A DNA stretch of 64,000 bases from Timema cristinae (GCA_039000515.1 JBCFYV010000882.1:1-64000), one strand, 5' to 3'. Positions 22,968 to 36,597 are shown, counted from the stretch's first letter. The notes: generated by a model from the sequence alone, not told the origin. Made by a program: numbers and translations.

Positions 22968-25793
22968 CAGGCATCCACCAAGCAAATGAGGCTACACTTC
23001 CAGGAATAATGTTTTTTCATACTTCATCATGGTACATTCATGAATAAACCTTTTTTTCAAAACATATCGGAAAATGGTGTGTTTGTTTTCTCATCCTCCC
23101 ACCAAGCAAATGAGGCTACACTTCCAGGAAGAATGTTTTTTACATACTCTCATCATGGTACATTCACGAATAAACCTTTTTTCGGAAGATGATGTGTTTG
23201 TTTTTCCATCCTTCCACCAAGCAAATGAGGCTACACTTCCAGGAATAATGTTTTTTCATACTCTCATCATGGTACATTCACGAATAAACCTTTTTCGGAA
23301 AATGGTGTGTTTGTTTTCTCATCCTCCCACCAAGCAAATGAGGCTACACTTCCAGGAATAATGTTTTTACTCATGGTACATTCACGAATAAACCTTTTTT
23401 CGGAAGATGATGTGTTCCATCCTCTCACCAAGCAAATGAGGCTACACTTCCAGGAAGAATGTTTTTTACATACTCTCATCATGGTACATTCACGAATAAA
23501 ACTTTTTTCGGAAGATGATGTGTTTGTTTTTCCATCCTTCCACCGAGCAAATGAGGCTACACTTCCAGGAATAATGTTTTTACTCATGGTACATTCACGA
23601 ATAAACCTTTTTTTCAAAACATATCGGAAAATGGTGTGTTTGTTTTCTCATCCTCCCACCAAGCAAATGAGGCTACACTTCCAGGAATAATGTTTTTTAC
23701 ATACTCTCATCATGGTACATTCACGAATAAAACTTTTTTTCGGAAAATGGTGTGTTTGTTTTTCCATCCTCTCCGAGGCTACACTTCCAGGAATAATGTT
23801 TTTACTCATGGTACATTCACGAATAAAACTTTGTTTCAAAACATATCGGGAAAATGATGTGTTTGTTTTTCCATCCTCTCACCAAGCAAATGAGGCTACA
23901 CTTCCAGGAATAATGTTTTTTACATACTCTATTTTCCATGGTTTTACATATACACCGAAATAACTTTTTTTTCAAACATATCGGAATATCGTCTGTTTTG
24001 TTTTTCCATCTCCACCATGAAATGAGGTTACACTTCCAGGAATAATGTTTTTTCATACTCTCATCCGGTACATTCACGAATAAACCTTTTTTTTTCAAAA
24101 CATATCGGAAGATGATGTGTTTGTTTTTCCATCCTTCCACCAAGTAAATGAGGCTACACTTCCAGGAAGAATGTTTTTTCATACTCTCATCATGGTACAT
24201 TCACGAATAAACCTTTTTTTCAAGACATATCGGAAGATGATGTGTTTGTTTTTCCATCCTTCACCAAGCAAATGAGGCTACACTTCCAGGAAGAATGTTT
24301 TTCATACTCTCATCATGGTACATTCACGAATAAACCTTTTTTTCAGAACATATCGAGATGTGTGTTTGTTTTTTCCATCCTTCCACAAGCAAATGAGGCT
24401 ACACTTCCAGGAATAATGTTTTTTACTACTTCATCATGGTACATTCACGAATAAAACTTTTTCGGAAAAATGATGTGTTTGTTTTTCCATCCTCTCCGAG
24501 GCTACACTTCCAGGAATAATGTTTTTTACTCATGGTACATTCACGAATAAAACTTTGTTTTCAAAACATATCGGAAAATGATGTGTTGTGTTTTTCCATC
24601 CTCTCACCAAGCAAATGAGGTACACTTCCAGGAATAATGTTTTTTACATACTCTCATCATGGTACATTCACGAATAAACCTTTTTTTTCAAACATATCGG
24701 AAGATGATGTGTTTGTTTTTCCATCCTCCCACCATGCAAATGAGGTTACACTTCCAGGAATAATGTTTTTTCATACTCTCATCACGGTACATTCACGAAT
24801 AAACCTTTTTTTCGGAAGATGATGTGTTTGTTTTCCATCCTCCCACCATGCAAATGAGGTTACACTTCCAGGAAATGTTTTTTCATACTCTCATCACTGG
24901 TACATTCACGAATAAACCTTTTTTTTCAAAACATATCGGAAGATGATGTGTTTGTTTTCCATCCTCCCACCATGCAAATGAGGTTACACTTCCAGGAATG
25001 TTTTTTCATACTCTCATCATGGTACATTCACGAATAAACCTTTTTTTCAAGACATATCGGAAGATGATGTGTTTGTTTTCCCATCCTCCCACCATGCAAA
25101 TGAGGTTACACTTCCAGGAATAATGTTTTTTCATACTCTCATCATGGTACATTCACGAATAAAACTTTGTTTCAAAACATATCGGAAAAATGATGTGTTT
25201 GTTTTTCCATCCTCTCACCAAGCAAATGAGGCTACACTTCCAGGAAGAATGTTTTTTACATACTCTCATCATGGTACATTCACGAATAAACCTTTTTTTC
25301 AAAACATATCGGAAGATGATGTGTTTGTTTTTCCATCCTTCCACCAAGCAAATGTGGCTACACTTCCAGGAATAATGTTTTTTCATACTCTCATCATGGT
25401 ACATTCACGAATAAACCTTTTTTTCAAAACATATCGGAAAATGGTGTGTTTGTTTTCTCATCCTCCCACCAAGCAAATGAGGCTACACTTCCAGGAAGAA
25501 TGTTTTTACTCATGGTACATTCACGAATAAAACTTTTTTCGGAAGATGGTGTGTTCCATCCTCACACCAAGCAAATGAGGCTACACTTCCAGGAATAATG
25601 TTTTTACTCATGGTACATTCACGAATAAACCTTTTTTCGGAAGATGTTGTGTTTGTTTTTCCATCCTCTCACCAAGCAAATGAGGCTACACTTCCAGGAA
25701 GAATGATGATACATTCGCGAATAAAACTTTTTTCGGAAGATGTTGTGTTTGTTTTTACATCTTCTCCGAGGCTACACTTCCAGGAAGAATACC
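22968..25793 (+). repeat. Tandem array, about 25 units of 85-135 bp
   Basis: Each unit carries 'gaggctacacttccaggaat', then 'atggtacattcacgaataaa', then a T run with or without 'caaaacatatcgg', then 'gatgtgtttgtttttccatc'. Unit length varies because the 'catactctcatc' and 'caaaacatatcgg' parts come and go. The many small open frames over this array are by-products of the repeat. Confidence 0.95.
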
Positions 25794-25845
25794 CCTTATT
25801 CATCTCCATTTCAGGAATTCAAAACCTAAAAAATTTTTAGAATTA

Positions 25846-26710
25846 AAACGAGGAGATCGAGGTTCGAATCTTGATCAGGTGAACTAAGGCTTGGTTTTTC
25901 CACTCTCCCTACAAGCAAATGCAGGTTCCTAATTCAACCTTCCCAATTAGCGTAATTAGTACTCTGAACGATTTTACACTCTCATAATGCACAAATGATG
26001 GTACATTTGTTACATTGTGAACTTACAAATTTGTATGCGTATATCATTCTATCTGTCTTATATAAGAATTAAAACGAGGAGATCGAGGTTCGAATCTTGA
26101 TCATGTGAATAGAGGGTTGGTTTTTCCACTCTTCCTTCAAGCAAATGCGGGTTCTTAATTCAACCCTCCCAATTCCCAATTAGTACTCTGAACGATTTTA
26201 CACTCTCATCATGCACAAATGATGGTACATTTATTACATTGTGAACGTACAAATTTGTATGTGTATATCATTCTATCTGTCTTATATAAGAATTAAAACG
26301 GGGAGATCGAAGTTCGAATCTCGCTCGGGTGAACTAGGGGGTTGGTTTTCCGCTCCCCCTCCAAGCAAATGCGAGTTCTTAATTCAACCTTCCCAATTCC
26401 CAATTAGTACTCTGAATGATTTTACACAAATGATGGTACATTTGTTACATTGTGAACGTTCAAGTTTGTGTGTATATATTCGAAATTCATATAAGAATTA
26501 AAAAGGGGGATCCAGGTTCGAATCTTGGTCAGGTGAACTGAGGGTTGGCTTTTTTTCACTCTCCCTTCAGGCAAATGCGAGTTCCCAGTACTCTGAATGA
26601 TTTTACACACACTCATCATGTGCAAATGATGCTACATTCAGATATAAACTTTTTTCGTACATATCGGAAGACGACGTGTTTGTGAAGAACAAGGTTCGAA
26701 TCTCGATAGT
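25846..26710 (+). repeat. Five tandem SINE-like units with box B
   Basis: Box B-like words (ggttcgaatcttg or close variants) occur at about 25860, 26090, 26309, 26515 and 26693. Most are preceded by 'gaattaaaacg(a/g)ggaga' and followed by 'ggtgaact' and a body ending in 'ttagtactctgaacgatttt'. The body is the same family as the complete SINE at 41643-41901, but box A is missing. A truncated SINE seems to have been amplified in tandem inside the element. Confidence 0.75.
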
Positions 26711-27278
26711 GTGAACTGAGGACGGTTTTTCCACTCCCTCTTCATGCACCTTACATAACCCGAACGGGTAGTAGCGAGATAGTTTAGATTTAAATCCTTT
26801 CTTATGACGGGGTAGGGTTCCTCAGGCTGAGGGTCTGACGTCGTAGCTTTGGCCATGCCTGGACACGTCGGTGTGAAGATTATCAATCCAGGACTCGATT
26901 CCCGGGAGTCCGAGCTTCAGGGTCCGGGCTTGGTTCGCCTCAGGCTCCGAGCTTCAATCCCTGGCAAAGACATACATATCTTCCGGATTCGGACATGACT
27001 GAGATACTAGAAAATGAATAAATTAGTATATTTTAGAGAAATTCTCATCTCGAGCCTCCCGCATCAAGCAGGAATGATGATACAAAGAACCCTACTCATC
27101 CATGTAGGACAAGGTGATGGACTTCTACGTCAACGATCTGCGGTCAACCCTCGGGTTCACTTCCCAATTCCTAATTCTTTAGCACCGTATAAGAATTAAA
27201 TGTAAAAAAACACAAGCACACAAAGACGTTAGCTTCAATGTTTGTATATCATAGCTTCATGTTCCTGATACATGCATA

Positions 27279-27762
27279 TATACACACAATATACACATAC
27301 ACACATACATACAAACATGCATACACACGCGCATACACACATATACACAAATATACACAAATATACACACATATACGCTTATACACATACACACATATAC
27401 ACAAATATACGCACATACATACACACATATACACACATATATACACACATATACACACATAAACGCACGCATACACATATACACGCTCATACACATATAC
27501 GCTCATACGCACACATATACGCACATATACACACATATACATATACGCACATACACACATATACACACATACACATATACGCACATACACACACACATAT
27601 AAACACATACACATATACACATATACAGACATATACACACATATACACATATACACGCATATACACACGCATACACATACACACACACCCAAACACGCAC
27701 ACACATATACACATATATACTCATATACACACATATACATATACACACACACACATATACAC
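27279..27762 (+). repeat. (CACATA)n-type microsatellite
   Basis: Long imperfect run of ACACATATAC words. It opens six frames by composition alone, and no gene is proposed. Confidence 0.95.
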
Positions 27763-28200
27763 AGCGAGTAGTTGTAAAGTTAGAGTAATAGAGCGTTCAC
27801 GTAATTTATGCACCGAGATTCTTTTAAGAAAGTCTTGGCATTCCCGATACAAGGCAGTAAAGACCCACAGTTCTCTGTAAGTAGCCGCATTCTTTTCCTA
27901 CCTCTGGCCCGATTATGAAGTCATCAAGGTGGGAAGTTTAGAAAGAGAAGAAAAGTGCAAAAGGGTTTGAGAAAGATAGAGAGCATTTCAAAAAAAGGTA
28001 TTGTTAATGTTGAAAGGGATACTAACAGACTCTTAGGTTTTGTATAAAATTATGTTTAAAATTGGTTAATTACTTAAAACTATACAATCTTTGGGAAGTT
28101 TGCCCTAGTTTGTTAAACCTTTTTATTTTCCAGTGCGTCTAGTACACGTTCGTGCTATATGTAGATATCAGATAAATGAAGCTGTAATTAATACCTACTT

Positions 28201-28395
28201 TGGTAGCTGCTTGGTCTAATGGTTCATTCTCGCGAGGGACTGGATTGCTAATGACATGGAGAGCGTGGTTCGAATCCTGGTTTTCCAATCTCCTTTAACT
28301 TAAATGCAGTTACACTTACTTTATTCCTCATCCCTTACTCACTAGCGGTATTAGCCTATACGCGTTAACATGAATCGATTGTAAGAAGTGATGCT
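28201..28395 (+). repeat. tRNA-derived SINE in left arm
   Basis: Box A (tggtctaatgg, about 28212) and box B (ggttcgaatcc, about 28267) are spaced as in a tRNA gene with an enlarged anticodon region. A non-tRNA body follows to about 28395. The sequence does not fold as a proper tRNA. The same SINE lies in the right arm. Confidence 0.65.
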
Positions 28396-28896
28396 AATAT
28401 ATACACATTTATGTTCCTAAATTTTTGGATTGTGAGAAGCCCTCGAAGACGCTCACATGCAAATAGTTGAGATTTTAGCTCCAGAAAGCAATATTAAAGC
28501 CTGACTCAATCTACGGTTACCACTAATTAGAGAGGTAATACAACTCATTGCGGTGTGGTTTTCTGTATTCTACTGTAGAAAACTGTGGAAATGAGATAAG
28601 TGAAACTTTTTAAGGCATTTTAAAATAATACCTTTAACAGTTTATTCTGCAAAGAACCTTGAATGACAGGAAGGCGTTATAATTCTATTTAACAGAATGT
28701 AATAACTATGAAGGTTTCTCACTACAACCGAAATGATATAAAATTTCCCACTCCTCCCTGGGACCATCATAATGGAATTTCGAGCGAAAGTACGTCCGAG
28801 TCAGATTCGAACCCCGGTATCGTTAGTTAGTCTCTCATCGTGTAAATACGTTTGAGTCAGTCTAGTTTACTGTGAGAGTAGTCTCCTTAAACCATG

Positions 28897-30611
28897 ATGA
28901 TGTAATAAACCCGTGCGAAAGGTTTTTTTCTCTCAATACGTTTGAGTCAGATTCGAACCCCGTTACTGTCGAAAGTATTTTTTCTCTCAATACGTCCGAG
29001 TCAGATTCGAAGTCTGGTATCGTTAAACCATGATGATGTAATAAACCCGTGCGAAAGGTTTTTTTCTCTCAATACGTTTGAGTCAGATTCGAACCCCGTT
29101 ACTGTCGAAAGTATTTTTTCTCTCAATACGTCCGAGTCAGATTCGAAGTCTGGTATCGTTAAACCATGATGATGTAATAAACCCGAGCGAAAGGTTTGCA
29201 CCCTCCAAATGAGGACCGCCCCCTCCCCCTTTCCTAATTCCTGCTCTCGTACGCAGCTGGAGTTGGCGCATAGGGAACGAGGAGGGTGGACTCTTCCCAG
29301 GGAATTAAACGCGCACCCGGTAGGAAACGAGGGATGAGGAATGAGGTCCGGAACACAAGGATCAAGCCCTCCACTCATAAAGTCTGCCAGCGGTCTGATT
29401 TCCTACTATACCAAACAACTGATCTGCTAAACTATGCCAAACAGCTGATGATCTGTTATACCACTCATCTGATATACTATACCAGGCAACTGTTGATCTA
29501 CTATTGATTAATGTTAGCGCTTTAAAAAATATGCTAATTTAGTATGTATCTGTTTAAATAGAGTTTTGATTAATGTCACTAGAAAAAGACTTGAGAAAAA
29601 AGCATGCGTATGTTTTGATTACAAGGATCAAGCCTCAACTATACCAAACAGCTAATCTGATATACTATACCAGAGCCAAAACAGCCGATGATCTGTTATA
29701 CCGAACATCTGATCTACTATACCAAGCAACTGTTGATCTACTATAGCAGACACTTGACGATCTACTATATCAAACAGCAGATCTATTATTGATTAATGTT
29801 AGCGCTTAAAAAAAGCTAATTTAGTATGTATCTGTTTTGATTAATGTCGCTAGAAAAAGACTTGAGAAAAAAAGCAGGTGTATGTTAGTGCTTTAAAAAA
29901 TATGCTAATTTAGTATGTTACTAGAAAAATGTTAGTGCTTTAAAAAAGACTTGAGAAAAAAAAATACGCTAATTTAGTATGTATCTGTAATTTCTCGAAC
30001 TAACCTCAACAGGCGGGCAGGCCAGAATACATTTATCTTCTTAGAAGGAGCTTTACGTGGAGGGGGGATGGGAACCCTCTTTCCGGAAAGTGTGGGAAAA
30101 TCTTAATGTTCGATGTAGAGGGGAACATGTAGGGTTTTTTCTCTCCCACGACCCTCCTGAGCTGGAGTACTGATGAAGGAATATAGCTTGAGCCTATTGG
30201 AGGACTCTCAACAATCGTCTCTTCTATAAATGTTCCACCGTTCGTCTCTCAAACAAAGCTTCAGTCAGATTTTTCTCTCCCACGACCTTCCCGAGCCATA
30301 GTACTGATGAAAGAATATAGCTTGAGCCTATTGGAGGACTCTCAACAATCATCCCTTCTATAAATGTTCCACCGTTCGTCTCTCAAACAAAGCTTCAGTC
30401 AGATTTTGATCATGAGCACAGCTCGAGACCATGCACAGGTGAGCTCTCCTCGTCACTCGTGAGTTTATCCTGGGTTCAGTATTACGTGCACGGGTAAGTA
30501 CAAGACATCGGCTGAGAGGGTAAGGGTCAAACTTCCGCCCCTTCCTCTGTAACCCGTACAGGCTTTACGGTTCACATCTGTATGAACTTTCCGAGTCACA
30601 CGCTGACTCCT
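28897..30611. repeat. Spacer part 1: local duplications, no gene
   Basis: A 134-bp unit ('aatacgtttgagtcagattc' onward) is tandemly repeated from 28937 to about 29190. From 29391 to about 29790 a degenerate unit of about 25 bp ('ctataccaaacagctgatct') recurs. Between 29500 and 29990 a 'gttagcgctttaaaaaatatgc' phrase recurs. A unit of about 135 bp starting 'tttttctctcccacgacc' is present twice (about 30132 and 30269) just upstream of the spacer gene and may hold promoter elements. Confidence 0.75.
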
Positions 30612-30619
30612 TATATATA
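30612..30619 (+). promoter_or_regulatory. Candidate TATA box of spacer gene
   Basis: TATATATA lies 91 bases before the ATG of the spacer frame, a plausible core-promoter spacing. It stands in otherwise mixed sequence. Confidence 0.5.
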
Positions 30620-30702
30620 GAAGTAAGCTTTCTAGATGAGATCATTAGTTACTATCTACATTCTAGAGGAAAATATCTCAGCAAACAGTAAGGTGGTTCA
30701 CC

Positions 30703-31199
30703 ATGTTGATTGATATGCAAGGATACTCGAGTGAAGAAATAGTATTCATATTCAAAGAGTTGAGTGTTTTACATTTCGAGCCCTTCGAGGAGATCAACTA
30801 CAAGTTTCTTCCGCCGTTCAAGATTGATAACCTCTCGACTTCAAGCTTGAGAAACGTAAGTTATCTAACTCAATATTATCATGGGTTATCTTGGTACGGA
30901 GGGGAAGTACAGTACTCGAATCTTCGTCCTATTTTATTTTCTCATCTAGAGCGGTACACAACGCCACCGACAATCTACATTAAAGGTGCTGAGAAGATGA
31001 AATGGTTACCGAAGATAAGTATAACTTTCGCGAGCTAGGTGAACTCGGCTGTCCTTCTCTGAGTAAACTTAAAAAACTGTACAAGGTGGACAAGTGTCCT
31101 ACACATTCTGATACTATTTACTCCTGTGCTACGGAAAATGTGAGAGTAATCAACGAATGGTTTAAGTCTGATCAAGCGAGACTTTTACGGTCGGACTAA
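30703..31199 (+). pseudogene. Spacer gene, MAEL/DnaQ-like nuclease fold, frameshifted
   Basis: Two overlapping frames look like one protein. Frame A (30703-31038) has 'LIDMQGY', 'FIFKEL', 'YYHGLSW' and 'YIKGAEK'. Frame B (31002-31199) is in the -1 frame and has 'GELGCPSL', then C-x2-H-x6-C (CPTHSDTIYSC) and 'NEWF'. This order resembles a family of transposon-associated arthropod proteins with an RNase-H/DnaQ-like fold. The C/H/C cluster recalls the Glu-Cys-His-Cys set of Maelstrom-type domains. The family assignment is from memory of patterns and is tentative. The switch lies around 31005-31030, with no canonical slippery site, so a one-base lesion is likelier than programmed shifting. A TATA box and duplicated upstream DNA suggest it was once a real gene. 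Confidence 0.5.
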
Positions 31200-33546
31200 G
31201 TGAGGGGGAGAACACGCAGTATAACTAAAAAACTATATGAACATGATAAATGTAGGTTGTCTAAGTGAATATATTTTGAAAGATTATGATAATTGTATAT
31301 TTTTGAAAAATCGAGAAAGCTTATGATTTATAACAGTATTTAACTTTTTAGGCTGCCAACATTGGTCAAAACATTTTAGTCGGCTTAGTCAATTTGAAAG
31401 AGCTAATCTGTTTTATCGAGGGGATGTACTATGTTTTTTTTAAAAGAGCCAATTTGTATTCCAGGAAATGATTTAATAACCACAAGCGATGCACAATTAA
31501 AAATCTCTTAAATTTTTGACCTCGGCATTTCAATGTATTGCAAATCTATTACACCTTACTGTTTGTTGAGATATTTTCCTGAACCAAGTGAAGTACAATG
31601 TTTTTTTAAAAGAGTTAATTTGTATTCCAGGAAATGATTTAATAATTATAACTTGCTCCCTGTTAGGTTAGCTAAAGTTTTGATAAAGCTATTCCAGGAA
31701 ATGATTTAATAACCACAAGTGATGTACAATTAAAAATCTCTTAAATTTTTGACTTCGGCATTTCAATGTATTGCAAATCTAACGCTTAAACTGTATTTAA
31801 CTTTTAGGTTGTCAACATTGGTCAAAACATTTTAGCCAGCTTGGTCAATTTAAAAGAGCTAATCTGATGCAAGTGATGTTCAATGTTTTAAGGACTAATT
31901 TGTATTCCAGGAAATGATTTAATAATCTTTATACCATTGTAAGCAAGTGATGTACAATTAAAAAAATCTCTTAAATTTTTGACCTCAGCATTTCAATGTA
32001 TTGCAAATCTAACGTTTAATCAGATTGATCTTTTTTGTAAGCAAGTGATGTACAATTAAAAAATCTCTTAAATTTTTGACCTCAGCATTTCAATGTATTG
32101 CAAATCTAACGCTTAAGATGTATTTAACTTTTTAGGCTGTCAACATTGGTCAAAACATTTTAGTCGGCTTAGTCAATTTGAAAGAGCTAATCTGTTTTAT
32201 CGAGGGGATGTACTATGTTTTTTTAAAAGAGCCAATTTGTATTCCAGGAAATGATTTAATAACCACAAGCGATGCACAATTAAAAATCTCTTAAATTTTT
32301 GACCTCGGCATTCCAATGTATTGCAAATCTATTACACCTTACTGTTTGTTGAGATATTTTCCTGAACCAAGTGAAGTACAATGTTTTTTTTAAAAAAGAG
32401 CTAATTTGTATTCCAGGAAATGATTTAATAATTATAACTTGCTCCCTGTTAGGTTAGCTAAAGTTTTGATAAAGCTATTCCAGGAAATGATTTAATAACC
32501 ACAAGTGATGTACAATTAAAAAAATCTCTTAAATTTTTGACTTCGGCATTTCAATGTATTGCAAATCTAATGCTTAAACTGTATTTAACTTTTTAGGCTG
32601 TCAACATTGGTCAAAACATTTTAGCCAGCTTGGTCAATTTAAAAGAGCTAATCTGATGCAAGTGATGTTCAATGTTTTAAGGACTAATTTGTATTCCAGG
32701 AAATGATTTAATAATCTTTATACCATTGTAAGCAAGTGATGTACAATTAAAAAATCTCTTAAATTTTTGACCTCAGCATTTCAATGTATTGCAAATCTAA
32801 CGTTTAATCAGATTGATCTTTTTTGTAAGCAAGTGATGTACAATTAAAAAATCTCTTAAATTTTTGACCTCAGCATTTCAATGTATTGCAAATCTAACGT
32901 TTAATCAGATTGTTCTTTTTTTGTAAGCAAGTGATGTACAATTAAAAAATCTCTTAAATTTTTGACTTCGGCATTTCAATGTATTGTAAATCTAACGCTT
33001 AAACTGTATTTAACTTTTTAGGCTGTCAACATTGGTCAAAACATTTTAGCCAGCTTGGTCAATTTAAAAGAGCTAATCTGATGCAAGTGATGTTCAATGT
33101 TTTAAGGACTAATTTGTATTCCAGGAAATGATTTAATAATCTTTATACCATTGTAAGCAAGTGATGTACAATTAAAAAATCTCTTAAATTTTTGACCTCA
33201 GCATTTCAATGTATTGCAAATCTAACGCTTAATCGAATTGATCTTTTCAAATAGCACATAGGTTGGAAAGGTGATGAAGATTTCTAGCGTTATAAACTCA
33301 AACATAAGGGAGGTAAGGGGTTTTTCGAAAAAAAGATCAATTCAATTAAGTCGTTTAGGGGGTATAATCCATTATTCGGTCCAGCTCCCGAGTTGACCGT
33401 CCGAGTCCCTCACCCCGACCCTTCCCTGACCCATCTCTCGAGCGAGGGTAAGCTATACCAGAACCTCTCCCCCCTTCCTCAGAGAGAGAGAGAAAAAAAG
33501 TGAAAGTGTTTAAACCATTTGTGACGCGTGTCTGCTTTGCCGACCA
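31200..33546. repeat. Spacer part 2: nested repeats of about 795 bp
   Basis: A composite unit starting near 31338 ('caacattggtcaaaacattt') recurs near 32133. Partial copies follow to about 33235. Smaller words recur inside it: 'ccaggaaatgatttaataa', 'aatctcttaaatttttgacc' and 'catttcaatgtattgcaaat'. No frame of note is present. The last 300 bases (33240-33546) are not repeated. Confidence 0.85.
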
Positions 33547-34047
33547 CATGGTTTAAGGAGACTACTCTCACAGTAAACTAGACTGACTCAAACGTATTTA
33601 CACGATGAGAGACTAACTAACGATACCGGGGTTCGAATCTGACTCGGACGTACTTTCGCTCGAAATTCCATTATGATGGTCCCAGGGAGGAGTGGGAAAT
33701 TTTATATCATTTCGGTTGTAGTGAGAAACCTTCATAGTTATTACATTCTGTTAAATAGAATTATAACGCCTTCCTGTCATTCAAGGTTCTTTGCAGAATA
33801 AACTGTTAAAGGTATTATTTTAAAATGCCTTAAAAAGTTTCACTTATCTCATTTCCACAGTTTTCTACAGTAGAATACAGAAAACCACACCGCAATGAGT
33901 TGTATTACCTCTCTAATTAGTGGTAACCGTAGATTGAGTCAGGCTTTAATATTGCTTTCTGGAGCTAAAATCTCAACTATTTGCATGTGAGCGTCTTCGA
34001 GGGCTTCTCACAATCCAAAAATTTAGGAACATAAATGTGTATATATT

Positions 34048-34242
34048 AGCATCACTTCTTACAATCGATTCATGTTAACGCGTATAGGCTAATACCGCTA
34101 GTGAGTAAGGGATGAGGAATAAAGTAAGTGTAACTGCATTTAAGTTAAAGGAGATTGGAAAACCAGGATTCGAACCACGCTCTCCATGTCATTAGCAATC
34201 CAGTCCCTCGCGAGAATGAACCATTAGACCAAGCAGCTACCA
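34048..34242 (-). repeat. tRNA-derived SINE in right arm
   Basis: Mirror copy of the SINE at 28201-28395, with the same box A and box B words on the minus strand. Confidence 0.65.
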
Positions 34243-34680
34243 AAGTAGGTATTAATTACAGCTTCATTTATCTGATATCTACATATAGCACGAACGTGTA
34301 CTAGACGCACTGGAAAATAAAAAGGTTTAACAAACTAGGGCAAACTTCCCAAAGATTGTATAGTTTTAAGTAATTAACCAATTTTAAACATAATTTTATA
34401 CAAAACCTAAGAGTCTGTTAGTATCCCTTTCAACATTAACAATACCTTTTTTTGAAATGCTCTCTATCTTTCTCAAACCCTTTTGCACTTTTCTTCTCTT
34501 TCTAAACTTCCCACCTTGATGACTTCATAATCGGGCCAGAGGTAGGAAAAGAATGCGGCTACTTACAGAGAACTGTGGGTCTTTACTGCCTTGTATCGGG
34601 AATGCCAAGACTTTCTTAAAAGAATCTCGGTGCATAAATTACGTGAACGCTCTATTACTCTAACTTTACAACTACTCGCT

Positions 34681-35164
34681 GTGTATATGTGTGTGTGTGT
34701 ATATGTATATGTGTGTATATGAGTATATATGTGTATATGTGTGTGCGTGTTTGGGTGTGTGTGTATGTGTATGCGTGTGTATATGCGTGTATATGTGTAT
34801 ATGTGTGTATATGTCTGTATATGTGTATATGTGTATGTGTTTATATGTGTGTGTGTATGTGCGTATATGTGTATGTGTGTATATGTGTGTATGTGCGTAT
34901 ATGTATATGTGTGTATATGTGCGTATATGTGTGCGTATGAGCGTATATGTGTATGAGCGTGTATATGTGTATGCGTGCGTTTATGTGTGTATATGTGTGT
35001 ATATATGTGTGTATATGTGTGTATGTATGTGCGTATATTTGTGTATATGTGTGTATGTGTATAAGCGTATATGTGTGTATATTTGTGTATATTTGTGTAT
35101 ATGTGTGTATGCGCGTGTGTATGCATGTTTGTATGTATGTGTGTATGTGTATATTGTGTGTATA
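34681..35164 (-). repeat. (TATGTG)n microsatellite, mirror copy
   Basis: Reverse complement of the left-arm microsatellite. The predicted peptides over both copies are identical, so the microsatellite has not diverged since the arms separated or were last converted. Confidence 0.95.
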
Positions 35165-35732
35165 TATGCATGTATCAGGAACATGAAGCTATGATATACA
35201 AACATTGAAGCTAACGTCTTTGTGTGCTTGTGTTTTTTTACATTTAATTCTTATACGGTGCTAAAGAATTAGGAATTGGGAAGTGAACCCGAGGGTTGAC
35301 CGCAGATCGTTGACGTAGAAGTCCATCACCTTGTCCTACATGGATGAGTAGGGTTCTTTGTATCATCATTCCTGCTTGATGCGGGGAGGCTCGAGATGAG
35401 AATTTCTCTAAAATATACTAATTTATTCATTTTCTAGTATCTCAGTCATGTCCGAATCCGGAAGATATGTATGTCTTTGCCAGGGATTGAAGCTCGGAGC
35501 CTGAGGCGAACCAAGCCCGGACCCTGAAGCTCGGACTCCCGGGAATCGAGTCCTGGATTGATAATCTTCACACCGACGTGTCCAGGCATGGCCAAAGCTA
35601 CGACGTCAGACCCTCAGCCTGAGGAACCCTACCCCGTCATAAGAAAGGATTTAAATCTAAACTATCTCGCTACTACCCGTTCGGGTTATGTAAGGTGCAT
35701 GAAGAGGGAGTGGAAAAACCGTCCTCAGTTCA

Positions 35733-36597
35733 CACTATCGAGATTCGAACCTTGTTCTTCACAAACACGTCGTCTTCCGATATGTACGAAAAAAGTTTAT
35801 ATCTGAATGTAGCATCATTTGCACATGATGAGTGTGTGTAAAATCATTCAGAGTACTGGGAACTCGCATTTGCCTGAAGGGAGAGTGAAAAAAAGCCAAC
35901 CCTCAGTTCACCTGACCAAGATTCGAACCTGGATCCCCCTTTTTAATTCTTATATGAATTTCGAATATATACACACAAACTTGAACGTTCACAATGTAAC
36001 AAATGTACCATCATTTGTGTAAAATCATTCAGAGTACTAATTGGGAATTGGGAAGGTTGAATTAAGAACTCGCATTTGCTTGGAGGGGGAGCGGAAAACC
36101 AACCCCCTAGTTCACCCGAGCGAGATTCGAACTTCGATCTCCCGTTTTAATTCTTATATAAGACAGATAGAATGATATACACATACAAATTTGTACGTTC
36201 ACAATGTAATAAATGTACCATCATTTGTGCATGATGAGAGTGTAAAATCGTTCAGAGTACTAATTGGGAATTGGGAGGGTTGAATTAAGAACCCGCATTT
36301 GCTTGAAGGAAGAGTGGAAAAACCAACCCTCTATTCACATGATCAAGATTCGAACCTCGATCTCCTCGTTTTAATTCTTATATAAGACAGATAGAATGAT
36401 ATACGCATACAAATTTGTAAGTTCACAATGTAACAAATGTACCATCATTTGTGCATTATGAGAGTGTAAAATCGTTCAGAGTACTAATTACGCTAATTGG
36501 GAAGGTTGAATTAGGAACCTGCATTTGCTTGTAGGGAGAGTGGAAAAACCAAGCCTTAGTTCACCTGATCAAGATTCGAACCTCGATCTCCTCGTTT
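35733..36597 (-). repeat. Five SINE-like units, mirror copy
   Basis: Box-B words on the minus strand near 35745, 35925, 36130, 36350 and 36575 match the left-arm set in order and spacing. Confidence 0.75.

Larger units (their letters stand above)
22511..28896 (+). repeat. Left arm of giant inverted repeat
   Basis: Modules in order: a GC-rich, pyrimidine-biased terminal part (22511-22967), a tandem array (22968-25793), five SINE-like box-B units (25846-26710), a low-copy part (26711-27278), a CACATA microsatellite (27279-27762), and a low-copy part with a SINE (27763-28896). It is matched module by module by the right arm. Confidence 0.95.

Noticed and set aside
22968..25840. About twenty overlapping open frames in the foldback array and its mirror
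   Set aside because: The same peptide phrases recur because the DNA is tandemly repeated. Frames are broken differently in each unit.
27238..27880. Open frames of 74-202 codons on both strands over the microsatellite, and the mirror set at 34563-35205
   Set aside because: They arise from the CACATA/TATGTG repeat, which lacks stop codons in many frames. Tyr/Val/Cys or His/Thr/Tyr runs are not proteins.
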